DNA of 32,912 nucleotides from assembly GCF_003208175.1 (NCBI RefSeq), contig NZ_QKMR01000031.1, positions 1 to 32,912 of the forward strand. The letters run 5' to 3'. Shown in pieces: positions 13,446 to 22,304 of the stretch (its first letter is position 1; each line of letters opens with the position of its first letter). This stretch comes from Ruminiclostridium sufflavum DSM 19573. GTDB taxonomy: Bacteria; Bacillota; Clostridia; Acetivibrionales; DSM-1351. The position numbers and the translations under genes are program-made. The notes beneath the pieces were generated by a model. It was not told where the DNA came from and did not search any database. It saw only the letters and a program-made list of their open reading frames with translations.

Positions 13446-14667
13446 AAAATTACAAATAGACAGCTTAGTTCCTGCTGAATATAACCCAAGGAAAAAGCTA
13501 AAGCCTGGTGACTCAGAGTTTGAAAAAATTAAGAATAGTATTAACGAGTTTGGCTATGTCGACCCAATCATTGTGAATAAGGATTTAACAGTTATAGGAG
13601 GACACCAGAGAATATCGGTACTAAAAACATTAGGTTATACAGAAATAGACTGTGTAATTATTGATATCGACAAAACCAAGGAGAAGGCTCTGAACATTGC
13701 TCTTAATAAAATCAGCGGTGAGTGGAACAAAGAGCTTTTAGCTGATTTGATAAAGGACTTGCAGAAACTGGATTATGATGTTTCCTTTACGGGCTTTGAA
13801 CCTCCAGAGATTGACGAACTATTCAATGATGTACACTCAAAGGAAATCAAGGAGGATAATTTTGATGTTGAGAAGGAACTGCAGGAGACTGCTATAACAA
13901 GAAAAGGTGATATATGGCTACTTGGCAGCCACAGGCTTGTGTGCGGAGATAGTACGGATTCAAATGTTTACATAATTTTAATGGAGGGAAAGAAAGCCAA
14001 TCTAGTTGTAACAGATCCTCCATACAATGTCGCATATGAAGCGAAGGCTGGGAAAATACAAAATGATAATCTTAAGGATGAGGAGTTTTATAGTTTTCTT
14101 TTAAAAGCCTTTACCAATATGGCTGACTGTATGGAAAAGGATGCTTCGATTTATGTATTCCATGCAGACACTGAAGGCTTGAATTTTAGAAAAGCTTTCA
14201 AGGATGCTGGACTATATCTATCTGGTGTGTGTATTTGGGCTAAGCAGAGTTTAGTATTGGGGAGAAGCCCTTATCAATGGAAACATGAGCCTGTGCTTTT
14301 TGGTTGGAGAAAGGATGGTACTCACAAATGGTATTCAGATAGAAAGCAGAGTACTATCTGGAACTTTGACCGACCTTCGAAGAATGACCTGCATCCAACA
14401 ATGAAGCCAATTGCACTTTGTGCCTACCCTATTACTAACAGCAGCATGAGCAACTGTATTGTACTTGACCCATTTGGCGGTAGCGGTTCAACGCTGATTG
14501 CTTGTGAGCAAACAAACAGAATCTGTTACACAATTGAGATTGACGAAAAGTATGCGGATGTTATTGTGAAAAGGTACATTGATCAAAAAGGTTCTGACAG
14601 TGATGTGTTTCTTATTAGGGATGGCATAAAAATTACATACAATGAGGTGGTGGCTGCCAATGAGTAA
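13426..14667 (+). CDS. ParB-like domain fused to a DNA methyltransferase (N4-cytosine/N6-adenine)
   Basis: This 413-residue protein has two parts. Residues 5-100 form a ParB/Srx-like domain with YNPRKK, YVDPIIVN and VIGGHQRISVLKTLGY. Residues 160-395 form an amino-methyltransferase of the beta order: catalytic motif IV TDPPYNVAYE near 195-204, then SAM-binding motif I LDPFGGSGSTLIACEQ near 346. Such fusions are common in Bacillota prophages and probably modify phage DNA to evade restriction. The second ATG (13435) has better GGAAGG spacing, so the true protein may be 410 residues. It overlaps the C5-methyltransferase start by 8 bp (ATGAGTAA). No partner restriction enzyme is nearby. Confidence 0.9.
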   Translation: MKKMEFKKLQIDSLVPAEYNPRKKLKPGDSEFEKIKNSINEFGYVDPIIVNKDLTVIGGHQRISVLKTLGYTEIDCVIIDIDKTKEKALNIALNKISGEWNKELLADLIKDLQKLDYDVSFTGFEPPEIDELFNDVHSKEIKEDNFDVEKELQETAITRKGDIWLLGSHRLVCGDSTDSNVYIILMEGKKANLVVTDPPYNVAYEAKAGKIQNDNLKDEEFYSFLLKAFTNMADCMEKDASIYVFHADTEGLNFRKAFKDAGLYLSGVCIWAKQSLVLGRSPYQWKHEPVLFGWRKDGTHKWYSDRKQSTIWNFDRPSKNDLHPTMKPIALCAYPITNSSMSNCIVLDPFGGSGSTLIACEQTNRICYTIEIDEKYADVIVKRYIDQKGSDSDVFLIRDGIKITYNEVVAANE

Positions 14668-16735
14668 ACTTACACTTGGCAGCCTTTTTGACGGAAGCGG
14701 AGGTTTTCCGCTGGGTGCTGTGATAAATGACATAACCCCAATATGGGCAAGTGAAATCGAGCCATTCCCCATAAGGGTTACAACAAAGAGACTTCCCTTT
14801 GTAAAGCATTATGGGGATATAAGAAAAATAAATGGTGCGGAGATAGAGCCAGTAGATATTATCACTTTCGGCTCACCCTGTACCGATATGTCAGTGGCAG
14901 GAAAACGAGCGGGGCTTGATGGGAAACAGTCAGCCTTGTTTTACGAAGCCATAAGAATCATAAAAGAAATGAGGTGCAAAACCAATGGAAAATGTCCACG
15001 ATATGCCGTGTGGGAAAATGTGCCGGGTGCATTCTCAAGCGGAAAGGGAAAAGATTTCAGGGCAGTCCTTAACGAAATCGCAAAAGTCAAAGATGAAACC
15101 CTTGATGTTCCTATGCCTGACAAGGATAAATGGTTGTGTGCAGGGGAAATCATGGGAGATGATTTTTCCATTGCTTGGAGAACAATTGACGCTCAATTTT
15201 GGGGAGTTGCCCAAAGACGCCGTAGAATCTACCTTGTCGCAGATTTTGCAGACAAATGTGCCGGGAAAATACTATTTGAGTTCGAAAGCTTGTCTGGGTA
15301 TTCTCCGAAGAGCATCAAGCCGTGGCAAACAACTGCCCGAGATGCTGAGGGCTGCGTTGGAACACCAATCAGCTTTGAGCCGGGAGCAGCATCAAGATTA
15401 GGGAATCACTATTGGCAGAATTCCGCATGTACCCTTCGTGCAGATATGGGAGATAATCAGCTTGCTGTTGCAATTGAAAATCACCCAGCAGACAATAGAA
15501 TCAAAATTGATGAGAGCGGAACCATTCAAACTCTTACATCAAGGATGGGAACTGGTGGAGGAAATGTCCCACTTGTTATGAACGAGAGACAGGATGCTTT
15601 AACCATAGAGGAAGACAAAGCAAACACACTGACAGGTACCGATTATAAAGGAACCCAGTGTGTTTTTGAGCCTAATTGTGATCTGAAGCCTGTCACATTG
15701 AAAATCCGCTGCGGCTGTGAAGGTGGTGGCAAAGGTGCATTGGTACAAGCTGATAAATCGGCAACTCTCTCCTGCAATAATGAACAGACTGTTTTTGTGC
15801 CTTTTTGCAAAGGGAAAAGCAATGAACAGGTTGTAAAAACCTATGGCATTTGCTCTGACAAGAGCAACTCAATGCTCTCGAACAATCCCAATAGTGGAAT
15901 TTATGAAGCGGATACAAGCAGAACGCTTGATGCAACAGGTGGAAACCCCTCCTGCAATCAAGGTGGAATTGCTGTAGTTGCACTGCAGGGCAGTATGATT
16001 GGAAGAGCAGATAAAAATGGACCGCAGGGCAATGGAATAAATGAAGATATTTGTTTCTCGTTAAATACCATCGACCACCATGCAGTAGCCTATGCAATGA
16101 CTACTGGCTGTTATTCGGAAATCAATAAGGAAATAGCTGCACCATTGATGGCAAGGGACTATAAGGATGCACCAATAGTTACTCAGCCGTCTTATGGAAT
16201 AGACAGGGCGGCTTTTAATTAAGGAAAAAATGCTTTATATAAACCAACTATAGAAGAAGAACAACAACCAACGCTTATGGCAAAAGATCCTGGAGCAGTG
16301 GCACAACCAGCATCCTTCTATCCTCAGATGAAAGCAGAGAGCCAATGCTTTAGGCAGGATGGTATATCAAATACGATTGTCAATGGTACAAATCCAGGTT
16401 ATCAAAATGGATTAATTGAGCTGAATTATATCGTCCGTAGGCTTACACCAACGGAATGTGCAAGACTACAAGGTTTTCCTGATTATTGGTGTGATGACCT
16501 TGATATAATAAATCCAACAGAAGATGAAATTTTATTCTGGACAGAGGTATGGGAAACCCACCGCAAAATTATAGGTAAAAGCAATAAGCCAAAAACAAAA
16601 AAGCAGATAATAAAGTGGCTAAAAAATCCATACTCGGATGCTGCAGAGTATAAAATGTGGGGTAACGGTGTTGCACTTCCCTGTGTTTGTTTTGTTCTTG
16701 CAGCCATCAAGTGGGATATAAAAAACAATGCCTAA
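14660..16735 (+). pseudogene. C5-cytosine DNA methyltransferase with an internal in-frame TAA
   Basis: The first 520 codons carry motif I LGSLFDGSGGF, catalytic motif IV GSPCTDMSVAG (C74), motif VI WENVPGA and motif VIII AQRRRRIYLVAD, then a long repetitive insert. A TAA at 16220-16222 interrupts it. Reading on in the same frame gives the missing motifs IX (RRLTPTECARLQGFPDYW) and X (MWGNGVALPCVCF) up to 16735. The simplest reading is a nonsense change at a former Gln codon. Without motifs IX-X the first part should be inactive alone. An ATG at 16277 could start a separate C-terminal chain but lacks a ribosome site. Some natural C5 enzymes are two-chain, so a split enzyme is not excluded. The ATG at 14660 follows GAGGTGG. 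Confidence 0.85.
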
Positions 16736-16810
16736 ATGTAATAAAACCCTTGCAATTACTGCGATTCAGAGTGATTAATGTAATAACAAAAATTGCAGGA
16801 GGGATTACGA

Positions 16811-17599
16811 ATGGACAGAAAGCAGATAATTAAAGCTTTGGAAGAACATGCAGGAGTGAAAGCAAAATACATGGGAGTTCCGAGCTTTGCATACATGATA
16901 ACAATTAATGGACGAACTTACACAATTGATAGAGCAGGGAGAATTACATTAGATGATGTAGAGGTTGAGCTTGAAGAACTGATTAATGGAGGAATTGAAA
17001 AAAAAGAAGTAGCAGTACAAGTACTAGCACAAGAAGTAACACAAGAATTAGCACAGGAAAACGAAGCACTTGACTTTGAAATTACGATTCCGATGGATGG
17101 ACATACGGGTAGCACGCTTCGAAATATGCTTAACATGCTTTACAGCAAACAGCCTGTTATAAAGAAGGTACTTGAAATTGAAGCCGATATTTTAAAGACT
17201 GATTTTATTGCAGATTTGAACAAAGCCAACATACAGACAATTGAGGAATTTAAAACTGAAATAGCCGGAAAGCAAGAGAGTGGTTACCACGGAATTGAAT
17301 TTGATTTTACTAACAATACTATAACCTTCATGTTTTTCAAACATCTACAGGAGCCAGATAGACTCCAAGCATATACACAGTTTCTTGCACTTCTTAGCCA
17401 AAGTGCAAGAGGCTTGAAGCATGCATCCCCAAAGCCTACAACTACAGATAATTATAAATTTACAATGAGGACATGGTTAATTAGGCTTGGTTTTGTGGGT
17501 GATGAGTATAAGGCTGCAAGAAAGGCTATTCTTAAAAATCTTGAGGGAAATGGGGCGTTTCGCAGACCGAAAGAGGGTGATGAGGGGGCGGGCATATGA
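16811..17599 (+). CDS. Amidoligase-related 'virulence-related' phage protein, probably non-catalytic
   Basis: This 262-residue protein has an N-terminal domain (1-55) with FAYMITINGRTYTIDRAG, a Glu/Gln-rich linker (62-88) and a PMDGHTGSTLRNMLNMLYSKQ motif (94-114). The last 104 residues align by eye with the end of the amidoligase encoded 1.2 kb downstream: YHGIEF/YHGLNL, TITFMFF/TVEFRLF, AYTQFLALLSQ/AYIQFCLAVSH and FTMRTWLIRLGFVGDEY/FTFRCWMLRLGLIGEEF. In this protein the conserved Glu and Arg of the VEFR motif are Thr172 and Met174, and the N-terminal ligase motifs are absent. GGAGGG precedes the ATG. The stop overlaps the DUF4314 start. It is a common clostridial prophage gene of unknown function, possibly a regulatory or scaffold partner of the amidoligase. 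Confidence 0.75.
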   Translation: MDRKQIIKALEEHAGVKAKYMGVPSFAYMITINGRTYTIDRAGRITLDDVEVELEELINGGIEKKEVAVQVLAQEVTQELAQENEALDFEITIPMDGHTGSTLRNMLNMLYSKQPVIKKVLEIEADILKTDFIADLNKANIQTIEEFKTEIAGKQESGYHGIEFDFTNNTITFMFFKHLQEPDRLQAYTQFLALLSQSARGLKHASPKPTTTDNYKFTMRTWLIRLGFVGDEYKAARKAILKNLEGNGAFRRPKEGDEGAGI

Positions 17600-17817
17600 A
17601 TAGGATTTCAAAAGAACATCTAAGTAATCTGCGTAAAAAGTTTTTGCCTGGTACCCGAGTTGAGCTTGTCAGAATGAATGACCCCTATACCAAATTAGAA
17701 GAAGGAACTACAGGAACTGTGGTTATGGTGGATGATATCGGCACAATACATGTGAAATGGGACTGTGGTTCATGTCTTGGTATTGTCTACGGTGAAGACA
17801 GCTGCACTATTATTTGA
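17596..17817 (+). CDS. DUF4314 protein
   Basis: This 73-residue protein matches the DUF4314 pattern: N-terminal ISKEHLSNLRKKFLPGTRVEL, LVRMNDPY, then GTTGTVVMVDDIGTIHVKWD and LGIVYGEDSC. The sequence suggests a small SH3-like beta barrel (GTRVEL, GTVVMVDD, IHVKWD strands). The family is frequent in Bacillota phages and conjugative elements and has no proven function. The start overlaps the stop of the preceding gene (ATGA), so the two proteins are probably made together. A 159-bp gap separates it from the amidoligase. Confidence 0.85.
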   Translation: MNRISKEHLSNLRKKFLPGTRVELVRMNDPYTKLEEGTTGTVVMVDDIGTIHVKWDCGSCLGIVYGEDSCTII

Positions 17818-17976
17818 CGGGAAGTTAAATTCATAAAAAACTACTGTAAAATGCACAAAAAACCGCTGTGTTATTTGTTGATAATATGCTCTTAATTAAC
17901 TGGATATAAGCCTCTTTCAGAGCTAATATGTACACTAATAAAAGGGAAATATTTACTTTGGAAGGGGCAAATTACA

Positions 17977-18882
17977 ATGAAAACACAGAGATTCGGAATT
18001 GAAATTGAAATGACAGGGATAACAAGGGCAAAGGCTGCAGAGATTGCGGTAAAATTTTTCGGAGCGGGGGCAAGGCTTGAAAACAAAGGTGGCACTTACG
18101 ATGAGTACAAAGTTATAGATTCTAAAAGCAGAGGTTGGAAATTTGTGAGCGATGCGAGCATTTTACCCCACAAAAAAGAATACGGCAGGATTGTTACAGC
18201 GGACAGGGATTACAGTGTGGAGCTGGTAAGCCCAATTCTAACCTACGAGGACATTGAAACACTTCAAGAGCTGGTGAGACAGCTAAGACACGCGGGAGCA
18301 CTTAGCGACAGCAAATACCAATGCGGAATACACATTCACATAGATGCAAAAAATCACACACCACTGAGCTTGAAAAACCTAATCAACCTTATGGCAAGCA
18401 AGGAGGATTTACTATATAAAAGCTTGGATATAGACCCTGCAAGATTAAGGTACTGCAAAAAGGTAAACGAAAACCTAATAACAACGATAAACAAGAAAAA
18501 GCCTAAGACCTTGGAAGCTTTGGCAGACATTTGGTACTCAGGTTTCGGACAGGAGAACAGAAGCAGACACTATCATAACAGCAGATACCATGGGCTTAAC
18601 CTTCACAGCGTTTTTGATAAGGGAACGGTTGAATTCAGACTTTTTAATGGGACAACCCATGCAGGAAAGATTAAGGCATACATACAGTTCTGCCTTGCGG
18701 TAAGCCATCAGGCAATCAGCCAAAAGTCTGCAAGTGCAAGAAGAACCTATACCGACAACGAAAAGTACACCTTCCGCTGCTGGATGCTTAGGCTGGGACT
18801 TATCGGTGAGGAATTTGAAACCTGCAGACATCACTTCCTTGCAAGTCTGAGCGGAAACTCGGCTTGGCGTAATGCCGCTTGA
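17977..18882 (+). CDS. Amidoligase (Amidoligase_2-like, COOH-NH2 ligase)
   Basis: This 301-residue protein of the glutamine-synthetase-like amidoligase superfamily has RFGIEIEMTG (5-14), YSVELVSPIL (79-88), QCGIHIHIDAKN (115-126), SRYHGLNLHSVF (202-213) and GTVEFRLFNGT (216-226). The acidic and His/Arg positions expected for Mg-ATP and carboxylate activation are retained. Enzymes of this group form amide or gamma-glutamyl-type bonds using ATP. It lies just before a gamma-glutamylcyclotransferase, a pairing noted in comparative genomics of amidoligases and suggestive of making and breaking gamma-glutamyl conjugates. The ATG follows GGAAGGGG. Substrate is unknown; cell-wall or protein modification is speculation. 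Confidence 0.8.
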   Translation: MKTQRFGIEIEMTGITRAKAAEIAVKFFGAGARLENKGGTYDEYKVIDSKSRGWKFVSDASILPHKKEYGRIVTADRDYSVELVSPILTYEDIETLQELVRQLRHAGALSDSKYQCGIHIHIDAKNHTPLSLKNLINLMASKEDLLYKSLDIDPARLRYCKKVNENLITTINKKKPKTLEALADIWYSGFGQENRSRHYHNSRYHGLNLHSVFDKGTVEFRLFNGTTHAGKIKAYIQFCLAVSHQAISQKSASARRTYTDNEKYTFRCWMLRLGLIGEEFETCRHHFLASLSGNSAWRNAA

Positions 18883-18956
18883 AGGTAAGCATGGGCTTGT
18901 GGGGGCAGACAAAGCCCTCACAGCCCAAATCAAAAACGAAGAGGAGCATTTATACT

Positions 18957-19430
18957 ATGATAAATGAAACCAAAATATATGGGGCTTACGGTTCAAATAT
19001 GAATCTTAAACAAATGAGCCATAGATGTCCTAATGCCAAGGTTATAGGAACAGGAAAATTAAAAAATTACAGATTGACCTTCAGAGGCATAAACAATGGT
19101 GTTGCAAATATTGAAAAAAGACAGGGAAGCACAGTACCCATAGTTTTGTGGGAGATAACTGCTGAATGTGAAAAAGCACTTGATATTTATGAGGGATATC
19201 CAAAGTTGTATGTGAAGGAAGAAGTCGAAATTACAACAAAGGACGGTACTATTAAAGCAATGGTATATGTAATGTCAAAGCAGTATGAGCAGCTATTAGC
19301 AGAGCCATCGGGTCACTACATAAATACAATATGGCAGGGCTATCTGGACAACAAGCTACCTTTAATAAAATTGAGGGAGGCGATTGCTGAAAACAGAAAT
19401 GAAACTGATACTGTGAGTTTTTTTAAGTAA
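18957..19430 (+). CDS. Gamma-glutamylcyclotransferase-like protein (GGCT/AIG2 fold)
   Basis: This 157-residue protein has the N-terminal substrate-binding signature YGAYGSNMNLKQM (6-18) and CPNAKVIGTGKLKNYRLTF. The catalytic glutamate is in ALDIYEGYPKLYVKEEV (about residue 82), as in GGCT enzymes that release 5-oxoproline from gamma-glutamyl amines. GAGGAG lies 9 bp before the ATG at 18957. An upstream in-frame start adds unconserved residues. Located 75 bp after the amidoligase, it is likely co-transcribed and may reverse or edit the amidoligase product. Family length is normal and the motif residues are present. Confidence 0.88.
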   Translation: MINETKIYGAYGSNMNLKQMSHRCPNAKVIGTGKLKNYRLTFRGINNGVANIEKRQGSTVPIVLWEITAECEKALDIYEGYPKLYVKEEVEITTKDGTIKAMVYVMSKQYEQLLAEPSGHYINTIWQGYLDNKLPLIKLREAIAENRNETDTVSFFK

Positions 19431-19460
19431 ATAGGTACACTATCATGAAAAACAAATAAG

Positions 19461-19490
19461 GTTACACAAATATCTATAATATGGTATAAT
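19461..19490 (+). promoter_or_regulatory. Extended -10 promoter of a cargo gene
   Basis: GTTACA (19461-19466), an 18-bp spacer and TATGGTATAAT (19480-19490), with the TGn extended -10, precede the gene at 19520. The same 11-bp box occurs ahead of the cargo gene at 22353. It would give constitutive expression in the lysogen. Confidence 0.55.
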
Positions 19491-19519
19491 ATTCCTTAAT
19501 AAGACAGATGGAGATTAAA

Positions 19520-20188
19520 ATGCCTAGGGGAAAACTAAACGAAAGTTATGTTAAAGATGTAGCAGTTGAGTATCTTAAAGACTATTATTGTAAACTTTAT
19601 AATAATAACGATATATTTGCAGGAAAAGAACTATGTGTGAAAAAGAGCTTTAAAAGACCTGATGGTCTTATTGCTTTAAAAAACGGTAAAAATGATATTT
19701 TTGTTGCAGTTGTAGAAGCAAAATCATGTCGGACATTGGGTAGTCTTTTCCCTGTGGATGGAGATAGTAGGTGGTTTGTTCATGGGGTATTATTTGGTAC
19801 AATAATATCACTAATTATTGGATTTGTGGTGCCGCTTATGCTATGGTCTCGTATAATTTTAGCTGCAGTAGGACTAGTTGTAGGCACATTTTTATATTGG
19901 TTATTTACATTTAGATTTACTTATTACAGGTATATAGGCGTTGTAAGTCAAATTAATAATTATCCTGGAAATGAAAAATGGATTGCTCTTTCTATAGATG
20001 TGTATAATAAACTTAGTAAAGAGCATAAAATTGATTTCGAAAAAAAGCTTAGAAGATCTGGAATAGGATTACTCATTATAAGTTCAGGTAGTAAGGTAAG
20101 TACTCTTATCAAACCAAAGGCAAAAGCAAAAAAAGTAATAGATATGTTTGTAAGATGCAATGAAATATTGCAGGTTATAGAAAAATAG
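19520..20188 (+). CDS. Membrane-anchored PD-(D/E)XK nuclease-like cargo protein
   Basis: This 222-residue protein has an N-terminal domain with a PD-(D/E)XK-like pattern: FKRPDGLIA (P47, D48) and IFVAVVEAKSC (E66, K68). Two strongly hydrophobic segments follow (about 88-106 and 112-132), then a cytoplasmic C-terminal domain ending in a Lys-rich stretch (KPKAKAKKV). TATAAT-containing promoter and terminator bracket the gene, so it is an independent 'moron' between the GGCT and small terminase genes. The ATG at 19520 has GGAG at the right distance, unlike the upstream ATG at 19508. The layout recalls membrane-tethered nuclease-fold proteins seen in defence genes, but no family is recognised and catalytic activity is inferred from motif shape only. 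Confidence 0.6.
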   Translation: MPRGKLNESYVKDVAVEYLKDYYCKLYNNNDIFAGKELCVKKSFKRPDGLIALKNGKNDIFVAVVEAKSCRTLGSLFPVDGDSRWFVHGVLFGTIISLIIGFVVPLMLWSRIILAAVGLVVGTFLYWLFTFRFTYYRYIGVVSQINNYPGNEKWIALSIDVYNKLSKEHKIDFEKKLRRSGIGLLIISSGSKVSTLIKPKAKAKKVIDMFVRCNEILQVIEK

Positions 20189-20206
20189 AATTATATCAAA
20201 TAGTAG

Positions 20207-20234
20207 GGAAGTCTCAAAAGAGGCTTCCTTTTTT
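20207..20234 (+). terminator. Rho-independent terminator of the cargo gene
   Basis: GGAAGTCTC (20207-20215) and GAGGCTTCC (20220-20228) pair with one G-T, with loop AAAA, followed by TTTTTT. It is a textbook terminator isolating the preceding gene from the terminase operon. Confidence 0.88.
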
Positions 20235-20271
20235 GTATTAAAAAAAATATAGCAGATTGGAGGTGATATCT

Positions 20272-20757
20272 GTGGCACAGAGAGGAAGAAAGCCAAGGCC
20301 TACGGCAATAAAGGAGCTTGAAGGCAACCCAGGCAAAAGGAAGTTAAACAAAACAGAACCAAAGCCTGATAAGAAGGCTCCGAAATGTCCTTCTTGGTTA
20401 GATAATGAAGCAAAAAAAGAGTGGCGAAGAACAGTAAAACAGCTTGAACAGCTTGGCATACTTACAGAAGTTGATATGGCGGCATTTGCAGGCTACTGTC
20501 AGGCATATGCAAGATGGAAAGAAGCAGAGGAGTTTATTACAAAGCACGGAACGATTGTAAAAACTCCATCAGGATATTGGCAGCAGGTGCCACAGGTATC
20601 AATCGCCCAAACTTACCTTAAAATAATGAATAGATTCTGTGAGCAGTTTGGTATGACACCATCTGCCAGAAGCAGAATAGCTGCTGATAATGTTCAGCAA
20701 GATATAGATGATCCTATGGAACTTATCCTACTAAGTGGGGGTAAGAAGAGTGTATGA
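20272..20757 (+). CDS. terS: Terminase small subunit, P27 family
   Basis: This 161-residue protein shows the P27-type pattern: RGRKPRPTAIKELEGNPGKR at the N-terminus, then CPSWLDNEAKKEWRRTV and MAAFAGYCQAYARWKEAE, and a C-terminal FGMTPSARSRI. Small terminase recognises the phage DNA packaging site and loads the large subunit. The GTG at 20272 is preferred since GGAGGTGAT is 7 bp upstream. An earlier ATG at 20257 lies within the ribosome-site region. The gene overlaps the large subunit by 8 bp. Confidence 0.92.
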   Translation: MAQRGRKPRPTAIKELEGNPGKRKLNKTEPKPDKKAPKCPSWLDNEAKKEWRRTVKQLEQLGILTEVDMAAFAGYCQAYARWKEAEEFITKHGTIVKTPSGYWQQVPQVSIAQTYLKIMNRFCEQFGMTPSARSRIAADNVQQDIDDPMELILLSGGKKSV

Positions 20758-22294
20758 TGAAGAAAAAGCACAGAGAGCTATTAATTTTATTAATTGCTTA
20801 AAGCATACAAAAGGTCAGTGGAAAGGTGTTCCATTTGATTTACTACCATGGCAGAATAAAATTATTTGTGATGTATTTGGAACAGTAAAAAATAACGGTT
20901 ATAGGCAGTACAACACGGCTTATGTGGAAATACCTAAAAAGAATGGAAAGAGTGAGCTTGCTGCCGGAGTTGCTTTATACATGACATGCGGTGATGGTGA
21001 ATGGGGCGCTGAAGTATATGGCTGTGCTTCTGACAGGCAACAGGCATCCATTGTATTTGATGTTGCAGTAGATATGGTTGACCAGTGTCCTGCTCTAAAA
21101 AAAAGAATAAAGCCGATAATGTCTGTAAAACGTCTGGTATATAAGCCAACAAATAGCTTTTATCAAGTGCTTTCCGCTGAAGCCTATACTAAACATGGAC
21201 TTAACGTTCACGCAGTTGTCTTTGATGAACTACATGCACAGCCGAATAGGGACTTATTTGACGTAATGACCAAAGGTAGCGGTGATGCAAGACTTCAACC
21301 ACTATTTTTTTTGATTACTACAGCAGGTACAGATAGAAACTCAATATGCTATGAGCAGCACCAAAAAGCACAGGACATTATTGATGGAAGAAAAATTGAC
21401 ACTACCTATTATCCTGTAATTTATGGGATTAGAGATAATGATGCTTGGGGTGATGAAAAGAATTGGTATAAGGCTAATCCCTCACTTGGACACACCATTG
21501 GCATTGAAAAAGTAAGGAATGCATACCTCAGTGCTAAAGAAAATCCAGCCGAAGAGAATATATTTCGGCAGTTAAGGCTTAACCAGTGGGTAAAGCAGTC
21601 TACCCGCTGGATGCCAATGGACAAATGGGATGAGTGCGCATTCAAAGTAAACCTTGAAGCTCTGAGAGGTAGGGAATGCTATGCAGGTCTTGACCTTTCA
21701 AGCACAACAGATATTACAGCATTTGTTTTGGTATTTCCACCAATAACAGCTGATGAAAAATATATAGTGCTGCCATACTTCTGGATACCTCACGATAATC
21801 TCAAACTAAGAGTTAGAAGAGATCATGTTCCATATGACATATGGAAGCAGCAAGGCTTTATAAAAACTACAGAAGGCAATGTTATTCATTATGGCTACAT
21901 AGAAACTTTTATAGAGGAGCTTGGAACTAAGTATAATATAAAAGAAATTGCCTTTGACCGCTGGGGAGCAGTTCAAATGGTACAGAACCTTGAGGGAATG
22001 GGCTTTACTGTAATACCTTTCGGACAAGGCTATAAGGATATGTCACCGTCTTCAAAGGAATTAATGAAGCTAACTCTGGAAAAGAGGATAGCACACGGAG
22101 GAAACCCAGTTCTTAGGTGGATGATGGATAATATCTATGTAAAGACTGACCCAGCGGGGAACATTAAACCTGACAAAGAGAAATCAACCGAGCGTATTGA
22201 TGGTGCTGTTGCTCTTATAATGGCTTTGGATAGAGCAATAAGGAATGAGAACAAGGGAAGTGTCTATGATGAAAGGGGGATATTAGTGTTGTGA
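20750..22294 (+). CDS. terL: Terminase large subunit
   Basis: This protein of about 514 residues is the packaging motor and nuclease. The ATPase domain has the Walker A-like IPKKNGKSE (61-69) and Walker B VVFDELH (156-162), followed by the coupling FFLITTAGTDR. The C-terminal nuclease has YAGLDLSSTTDITAFVLV and a late ERIDGAVALIMALDRA acidic region. The start is taken as GTG at 20750 because the conserved sequence begins with YDEEKAQRAINF. GTG at 20735 would add five residues. It overlaps terS. The gene looks complete. It belongs to the group paired with P27 small subunits, typically cos-packaging. Confidence 0.93.
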   Translation: MYDEEKAQRAINFINCLKHTKGQWKGVPFDLLPWQNKIICDVFGTVKNNGYRQYNTAYVEIPKKNGKSELAAGVALYMTCGDGEWGAEVYGCASDRQQASIVFDVAVDMVDQCPALKKRIKPIMSVKRLVYKPTNSFYQVLSAEAYTKHGLNVHAVVFDELHAQPNRDLFDVMTKGSGDARLQPLFFLITTAGTDRNSICYEQHQKAQDIIDGRKIDTTYYPVIYGIRDNDAWGDEKNWYKANPSLGHTIGIEKVRNAYLSAKENPAEENIFRQLRLNQWVKQSTRWMPMDKWDECAFKVNLEALRGRECYAGLDLSSTTDITAFVLVFPPITADEKYIVLPYFWIPHDNLKLRVRRDHVPYDIWKQQGFIKTTEGNVIHYGYIETFIEELGTKYNIKEIAFDRWGAVQMVQNLEGMGFTVIPFGQGYKDMSPSSKELMKLTLEKRIAHGGNPVLRWMMDNIYVKTDPAGNIKPDKEKSTERIDGAVALIMALDRAIRNENKGSVYDERGILVL

Positions 22295-22304
22295 TTGTAT
22301 TAGT

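Noticed and set aside
16277-16735. Separate 152-codon gene after the C5 methyltransferase
   Set aside because: It is in the same frame as the upstream part and carries motifs IX-X with no ribosome site, so it is treated as the second half of one interrupted gene.
18872-18967. A 31-codon +1 frame (MPLEGKHG...) overlapping the amidoligase end
   Set aside because: It could be a frameshifted C-terminus, but the amidoligase motifs are complete before it and no ribosome site or slippery sequence is obvious.
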